A stretch of 64,000 nucleotides of DNA from Siphonodentalium dalli (Eukaryota; Mollusca; Scaphopoda; Gadilida; Siphonodentaliidae), in NCBI GenBank assembly GCA_032622095.1, contig CP136064.1, positions 141,313,954 through 141,377,953 on the forward strand, in the 5' to 3' direction. Shown one piece after another: positions 60,041 through 64,000 of this stretch; positions within the stretch are counted from its first letter, which is position 1; the number at the start of each line of letters is the position of its first letter. The notes beneath the pieces were generated by a model that ran no database searches, was not told the DNA's origin, and worked only from the letters and a program-made list of their open reading frames with translations. The position numbers and the translations under genes are program-made.

Positions 60041-61137
60041 CTATGTCCAGGCTTGGAGAAATGAACAATGGACTATTCCTTGTAGACTCTGGTAGTTGTT
60101 TAGCTAATGTCATGTCTTGTAATGACAGATAATAAACTGGTCTGAAGCAAGCAGTATTCAGCAAGAGGATCAGGTGACCACACTATGATAAATTGGCTTT
60201 TTCAATAATACAGGCTAGAGTGTCCTCTTAAAAATTAATAGTGCATAGCAAAGGGGTGTGAATTATAAAGGGCCATAACTCTGTTAAAATATATCGGATC
60301 AAACCCATATTTTAACTTGATCTGTATATAAGTGTCAAAAATTCATATACCAAATTTGGTGTTGATCAGATGAAAAATGTTTGAGTAATCCTGTCTTGGA
60401 TGAATTCTATATCAAAACAAGAGTGGAAGGGGTTAAATAAACAATACCAAAATCCATACAGATGAAGAACATGCTAAGAAAAATCTAGGTAAGAAATATG
60501 AGGCTGTGATGTGTCCTAAACAAAAATTAAAGGTCAAAATGCAAAAATTAAATTTTTTGTTTTTAAAGTTATGTCCCTGGCTCTGCCCCTATTTGACCCA
60601 GTGACCCCATTTGAACAAATCTGAACCCCAGTCACCCAAGGTATCTCTGTACCAAATATAAGCTAAATCGGCCAAATATTTTTTTAGAAGAAGTCATTGT
60701 AAGAATTACTATGAGTTATGGCCCTGGTTTCTCAACTAATTGACCGGGTGACCTCATTTGAACAAATCTGAACACCAGTGACCCAAGGACCCTCAATACC
60801 AAATATTAGCTAAATCGGCACAATGGTTCTGAACAAGAAGTTGTTGTAAGAATTACTATGGAGGAATAGAGTTATGGCCCTGGCTTCGCAACTATTTGAC
60901 CCAGTGACCTCATTTGAACAAATCTGAATGAGAGTCACCTAGGGAACATCCACACCAAATATGAACCAATTCGGTATGATGGTTTCAGAGGAGAAGATGT
61001 TTAAAAAAAAGTTGACGGACGGACGGACGGACAGACGGACAGACGGACAGACGGACAGACGGACGCACGGACGGACGACGGACGAGGAGTGATGACTATA
61101 GCTCCACCGGAGACTTCGTCTCAGGTGAGCTAAAAAC

Positions 61138-61613
61138 ATTGACCTAAAAATGTAGGAATAAAAGCTCGGACAAAATTATGAATGTTGCAAAAAAAGTTTC
61201 TAAATAAAAAAAGGGGGATAACTCCACCAAAAAATGTCGGACAGACGTCATAATCGCAAGTGCACAAGTTCCCATGGTACTAAATATCTGTGCCACGATT
61301 TAAAAAAATTGTCTGAAAAATGTAGGAATAAAAGCTCGGACAAAAGTATACATGTTGTGAAAATTTTCTAAGTCGAAAAAGGGGGGATAACTCCACTAAA
61401 AAAAGTCCAACAGACGTCATAATCGCAGGTGCACAGGTTCCCATGGTGGTTGATGTCTGTGCCAAGTTTCACGGAAATTGATAAAAAAACGACTGAGAAA
61501 AACTCCGGACAAATTTGTGTCCACGGACGGACGACGCCGACGCCGACGGACGACAGACGGACAAGCTGACTCCAGTATACCCCCCCTAACTTCGTTGCGG
61601 GGGGTATAAAAAA
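61138..61613. repeat. Dispersed ~165-bp-unit repeat, right part, with terminal hairpin
   Basis: Two more units (from 61139 and about 61305), then a GACGGACGACGCCGACG tract and the hairpin TATACCCCCC … GGGGGGTATA (61576-61608), then A6G. Left part at 57111-57410. Confidence 0.75.
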
Positions 61614-61622
61614 GCTCTGCGA

Positions 61623-61832
61623 TTGGTGATTCCGTCACGCTGGAATTCATGTTTAAAGGGGAAAGGGTCCATCTTGGAATTTCCGATTAACTGCACCTTT
61701 GAACCAAATGCCCAAGTCCATGAAATTTCATTTGCACCCACTCATTGTGGGTTGGAATGTCACAAACCGCCACGTCATTTTAGGATTACCAGGGACCTAG
61801 CTGACAGTGAAGTTGGCGGGGTGGGGGTGTAG
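61623..61832 (+). other. Unidentified open frame, first copy
   Basis: Reads VIPSRWNSCLKGKGSILEFP and later THCGLECHKPPRHFRITRDL, ending at 61830-61832. I do not recognise it. It recurs unchanged at 62787-62996, where duplication adds an upstream extension from 62736. Its identity in both copies says nothing about function because the copies are recent. Confidence 0.25.
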
Positions 61833-62004
61833 CCATGGTACAGTTCTTTCAAAATGTTCAGAAGTTGGAAATTTAATGGCCGAGAGCATAAAATTTGTTG
61901 TTGGAATTAGTTCGAAATTTTCTTTATTTGATTTTCTAACTAATAATTATTTGTGATTTTTCTGCTTTAAAACATCGATATAAATATATGTACGAATCTC
62001 TACT

Positions 62005-62760
62005 ATGGCTAAAGCAATACCCCCTCTTTTAAGCGACGACTGTTATCTAGTTTCCCCTTCTGAAAAGACACATGCGTTGAATGATTATTTTTGTGAAATA
62101 TCTAAAGTTGATGATAATTTATGCAATACTCACATGAGCTCTACCATTCAATATACAGAAACTGCTCCCGAACTAGCGGACATAAAAATCACATCAGTCG
62201 ACGTTTTTAACGCTCTTAAAAAGTTAAAAGTTTCCAAAGCCTGTGGACCTGATAATATTAGCCCACGTATGCTAAAACAGTGTGCCTCGTCTCTTTCTGA
62301 ACCACTTTCCCATTTCTTCAATATTTTCACAAACAAGAGTTACTATCCGCATGAATGGAAAAAATCCAATGTGACTCCTATTTTTTAAAATGGTGACCCA
62401 AGCATAATAGCGAACTACCGCCCCATTTCTCTTCTGAGCTGTATATCCAAAACTTATGAGAAGTGCATTTACAAATATCTTTGGACATACCTAGACGAAA
62501 ATAAGTTACTTTCTGTTTACCAATCTGGATTCAAAAAAGGTGACTCTACAGTATATCAGCTTACTGACATATATGACTATATTAGCAGATCTCTGGACGA
62601 AGGTAAAGAAATTCGATGTATTTTTTGTGCTATAAGCAAAGCCTTTGACAAGGTTTGGCACAAAGGTCTCCTGTTTAAGCTTAAGAAACTTGGAATAAAG
62701 GGTAAAGTATATGAACTAATTTCATCTTATCTTGAATGTCGTCAACAGAGAGTTATAGTT
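62005..62760 (+). pseudogene. Jockey-type non-LTR reverse transcriptase, copy 1 (broken)
   Basis: The first 127 codons are a linker and RT start (DVFNALKKLKVSKACGPDNI, HEWKKSNVTPIF), ending in TAA at 62386-62388. The same frame continues with NYRPISLLSCISKTYEK, VYQSGFKKGDST and FCAISKAFDKVWHKGL. In motif A the first catalytic Asp is Ala (GCT 62629-62631). The frame is cut at 62760 by the duplication junction. The endonuclease domain is not visible upstream. Jockey/CR1-type clade by motif order. Confidence 0.87.
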
Positions 62761-63924
62761 GCGGGGGGTATAAAAAAGCTCTGCGATTGGTGATTCCGTC
62801 ACGCTGGAATTCATGTTTAAAGGGGAAAGGGTCCATCTTGGAATTTCCGATTAACTGCACCTTTGAACCAAATGCCCAAGTCCATGAAATTTCATTTGCA
62901 CCCACTCATTGTGGGTTGGAATGTCACAAACCGCCACGTCATTTTAGGATTACCAGGGACCTAGCTGACAGTGAAGTTGGCGGGGTGGGGGTGTAGCCAT
63001 GGTACAGTTCTTTCAAAATGTTCAGAAGTTGGAAATTTAATGGCCGAGAGCATAAAATTTGTTGTTGGAATTAGTTCGAAATTTTCTTTATTTGATTTTC
63101 TAACTAATAATTATTTGTGATTTTTCTGCTTTAAAACATCGATATAAATATATGTACGAATCTCTACTATGGCTAAAGCAATACCCCCTCTTTTAAGCGA
63201 CGACTGTTATCTAGTTTCCCCTTCTGAAAAGACACATGCGTTGAATGATTATTTTTGTGAAATATCTAAAGTTGATGATAATTTATGCAATACTCACATG
63301 AGCTCTACCATTCAATATACAGAAACTGCTCCCGAACTAGCGGACATAAAAATCACATCAGTCGACGTTTTTAACGCTCTTAAAAAGTTAAAAGTTTCCA
63401 AAGCCTGTGGACCTGATAATATTAGCCCACGTATGCTAAAACAGTGTGCCTCGTCTCTTTCTGAACCACTTTCCCATTTCTTCAATATTTTCACAAACAA
63501 GAGTTACTATCCGCATGAATGGAAAAAATCCAATGTGACTCCTATTTTTTAAAATGGTGACCCAAGCATAATAGCGAACTACCGCCCCATTTCTCTTCTG
63601 AGCTGTATATCCAAAACTTATGAGAAGTGCATTTACAAATATCTTTGGACATACCTAGACGAAAATAAGTTACTTTCTGTTTACCAATCTGGATTCAAAA
63701 AAGGTGACTCTACAGTATATCAGCTTACTGACATATATGACTATATTAGCAGATCTCTGGACGAAGGTAAAGAAATTCGATGTATTTTTTGTGCTATAAG
63801 CAAAGCCTTTGACAAGGTTTGGCACAAAGGTCTCCTGTTTAAGCTTAAGAAACTTGGAATAAAGGGTAAAGTATATGAACTAATTTCATCTTATCTTGAA
63901 TGTCGTCAACAGAGAGTTATAGTT
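62761..63924. repeat. 1164-bp tandem duplication, copy 2
   Basis: A direct copy of 61597-62760. After 63924 the reading continues into LINE sequence not present at the end of copy 1. Confidence 0.92.
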
Positions 63925-64000
63925 GATGATGCTAGTTCTGAGTGGCAAAATGTTTCCGCAGGTGTGCCTCAAGGCTCAATATTAGGCCCACTGTTATTCC
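63169..64000 (+). pseudogene. Jockey-type non-LTR reverse transcriptase, copy 2 (broken, runs off window)
   Basis: Identical to copy 1 through the TAA (63550-63552) and the motif A Ala (GCT 63793-63795). It then continues in frame past 63924 with SSEWQNVSAGVPQGSILGPL, motif B of the RT, to the window edge. The YxDD motif would lie outside. The shared stop and Ala show that the lesions came before the duplication. Confidence 0.88.

Larger units (their letters stand above)
57411..61137. mobile_element. Composite repeat family, copy C (about 3.7 kb)
   Basis: Same head as copies A and B (57411), tandem modules, palindrome units (58660-60040), a G-rich tract (59765-59807), tandem modules again (60560-61000), a long GACG/GACA tract (61014-61085) and the terminal hairpin plus GAGCTAAAAA (61101-61136). 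An internal, incomplete terminus (GACGGACGAGGAGTGATGAC near 58030, then AGCTCCGCCGGAGC) suggests that it is two related units in series. It interrupts another repeat. Confidence 0.72.
61597..62760. repeat. 1164-bp tandem duplication, copy 1
   Basis: Begins CGGGGGGTATAAAAAAGCTC inside the loop side of the hairpin at 61576-61608 and ends after GAGAGTTATAGTTG-like sequence. Every segment I compared matches 62761-63924 exactly. The junction shows a GTTG microhomology. Confidence 0.92.

Noticed and set aside
62148-62336. 62-codon minus-strand frame (also 63312-63500)
   Set aside because: Antisense shadow of the non-LTR reverse transcriptase.

Overview
This is animal nuclear DNA made almost entirely of transposable elements and tandem repeats, with one recognisable host gene fragment. 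Large introns with GT/AG splice sites, non-LTR and Ty1/copia retroelements, TTAA-bounded and other inverted-repeat DNA transposons, Helitron-like ends and dispersed (GGAC)n-tailed repeats point to a metazoan. The repeat style suggests a bivalve mollusc, but that is an impression and not a proof. I found no bacterial-type operon, CRISPR array, rRNA or tRNA.

Layout. 269-4913 is a hAT-like inverted-repeat element carrying a 3.3-kb composite repeat (copy A, 393-3692). 5270-6661 holds broken unidentified coding sequence and a MULE-like transposase scrap. 6720-10285 and 14230-18794 are two head-to-tail arrays of Helitron-like elements. Between them lies a 1.7-kb segment duplicated in tandem (10351-13650) with nested inverted repeats. 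20671-21231 (minus strand) carries two spliced exons of an inositol polyphosphate 5-phosphatase, best matched to SHIP/INPPL1. Just upstream of these exons (higher coordinates) is an L1-like LINE fragment split by a TTAA-bounded piggyBac-like element (22437-24001). 25359-26284 and 27124-31021 are further terminal-inverted-repeat elements, with an almost perfect 91-base hairpin at 26288-26378. 31819-33020 and 55200-55982 are two more TTAA-bounded elements of the same design.

34959-39870 is a nearly full-length but dead Ty1/copia element: LTRs, an initiator-tRNA primer site, gag, protease, integrase, RT, RNase H and a polypurine tract can all be read, with stops, frameshifts and lost catalytic residues. 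43030-47640 is a satellite-like array of about 26 units of about 162 bp. 50294-51370 and 57411-61137 are composite repeat copies B and C. 52961-54150 is a PIF/Harbinger-like non-autonomous element. The window ends in an apparently exact 1164-bp tandem duplication (61597-63924) that contains part of a Jockey-type reverse transcriptase.

What works together. The 5-phosphatase exons are the only sequence that looks functional for the host; the rest of the neighbourhood is probably intron or intergenic repeat. The most unusual signals are structural. Three TTAA elements share paired subterminal palindromes. Several different repeats end in a (GGAC)n tract, a hairpin closed by AGCTC/GAGCT whose inner stem varies while still pairing, and an A-run. 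The Helitron-like units are stacked end to end.
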